Origin: an uncultured Haloferula sp.
GTDB taxonomy: Bacteria > Verrucomicrobiota > Verrucomicrobiae > Verrucomicrobiales > Akkermansiaceae
Length of the DNA: 22,103 nt
NCBI GenBank assembly: GCA_946885645.1
Contig: CAMPGU010000033.1
Location: forward strand, 1-22,103
Reading direction: 5' to 3'
Part shown: positions 21,688 to 22,103 of the stretch, piece by piece
How positions within the stretch are numbered: position 1 is the stretch's first letter
Layout of the letters: each line of letters begins with the position of its first letter
Made by a program: the position numbers and the translations under genes
The notes under the pieces: generated by a model
Databases searched by the model: none
What the model saw: only the letters and a program-made list of their open reading frames with translations
Told to the model about the DNA's origin: nothing

Positions 21688-22103
21688 TTAGTGTTCGCTG
21701 TTCCCCGGGCCCGCCGGAGAATGGATCAGCAAGCACTCCTCCAGCACCGGCTGCAACTCCTTCAGAAGCGGTTGGCCTTGAGAGAAGGGGGCGCGGTAGC
21801 GGTTTTCGATCCGGCGCAGGGCGAAATCGAGATCGGACTTCGCCAGATCGTTGATTTCGCCCCGGACCACGGCCACCAGGTAGCAGAAGTGGCCGGGTCG
21901 CACGAAGGTGCGCCGGCCTTCGCCGAGCTCGAAGCCGATCTGGAGCGCGCCGCTTTCATCCTTCACGCGTAGCGCCAACTGGCGGGCGAAGGAGCCGACT
22001 TTCCTCGGGTGGGCATGTCGCACCGGGTCCGAGCTCGCGTAAGACAGGAGCGAGAGGCGGTCCCGGTCCAGCAGGTAAACCTCCTCCACGTGAAAGCGGC
22101 GGA
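21688..22103 (-). CDS. unidentified protein, C-terminal part (5' end outside window)
   Basis: The frame is open to the right edge (reading RRFHVEEVYLLDRD from the border), so a GTG at 22089 is probably not the true start. About 137 residues are visible. The segment EEVYLLDRDRLSLLSYASSDP resembles the 'hLxxRxTGLLLAxxSxDP' sensor-like segment found before or within some OmpA-type and signalling proteins, which is only a suggestion. RPGHFCYLVAVVRGEIN is a possible beta hairpin, and the end (LKELQPVLEECL) is helical. No signal peptide or membrane segment is visible. I do not recognise the family with confidence. Confidence 0.6.
   Translation of the reverse strand, partial: RRFHVEEVYLLDRDRLSLLSYASSDPVRHAHPRKVGSFARQLALRVKDESGALQIGFELGEGRRTFVRPGHFCYLVAVVRGEINDLAKSDLDFALRRIENRYRAPFSQGQPLLKELQPVLEECLLIHSPAGPGNSEH

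Noticed and set aside
21585..21695. 8-bp inverted repeat AACACTAA / TTAGTGTT flanking part of the gap before rhlE
   Set aside because: The arms are 95 bp apart and one contains the stop codon of the neighbouring gene; chance is the simplest explanation.

Overview
The window is high-GC chromosomal DNA with long reading frames, strong G/C bias at third codon positions and very short gaps between genes. Gene content points to the phylum Verrucomicrobiota, probably a Luteolibacter- or Haloferula-like member of the Verrucomicrobiaceae. The clues are a secreted glycoside hydrolase with a DUF5060 domain and a C-terminal 'YEVQRSxDLxxW' domain, a GH71/99-like protein carrying a sugar isomerase-type barrel, a Tat-exported molybdenum hydroxylase, and start codons that mostly lack a Shine-Dalgarno sequence. 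This placement is inference from gene families; there is no rRNA in the window. I see no tRNA, insertion sequence, prophage or CRISPR array.

Layout, left to right. The left edge cuts a TPR protein (+), followed by the tRNA-modification enzyme TcdA (+). TcdA ends back to back with an RluD-type pseudouridine synthase (-). A 263-bp divergent gap leads to cysteine synthase cysK (+), which ends in a clear intrinsic terminator. A carbohydrate pair follows on +: a secreted isomerase-barrel/GH71-99-like fusion and a 4-alpha-glucanotransferase (malQ). Next come a fucosyltransferase-like glycosyltransferase (-) and a divergent SAM-methyltransferase-like gene (+). A very large secreted multidomain glycoside hydrolase (-, 1306 aa) fills 9.4-13.4 kb.

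A 458-bp gene-free stretch holding several hairpins precedes a rhomboid protease (+). Then comes a two-gene molybdenum hydroxylase (2Fe-2S subunit plus Tat-exported MoCo subunit, +) and a YebC-family translation factor (+). The right part runs on the minus strand: an edge-cut unknown protein, a RhlE-type DEAD-box helicase with a DEVD motif, a DUF6941-like small protein, ruvC, lipB (ATGA overlap with ruvC), and a VapBC toxin-antitoxin module whose promoter region is a double palindromic operator.

Functionally this is mostly core metabolism and RNA/DNA maintenance (tcdA, rluD, cysK, yebC, rhlE, ruvC, lipB). It is interleaved with polysaccharide use (GH fusion, malQ, DUF5060 hydrolase), surface glycan modification (glycosyltransferase, methyltransferase) and periplasmic oxidation. 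I did not find a clearly new defence or mobile system. The least explained signals are the structured leader regions at 13.37-13.83 kb and 8.78-8.82 kb, the barrel-GH fusion, the orphan two-subunit molybdenum hydroxylase, and the compact operator of the toxin-antitoxin pair.
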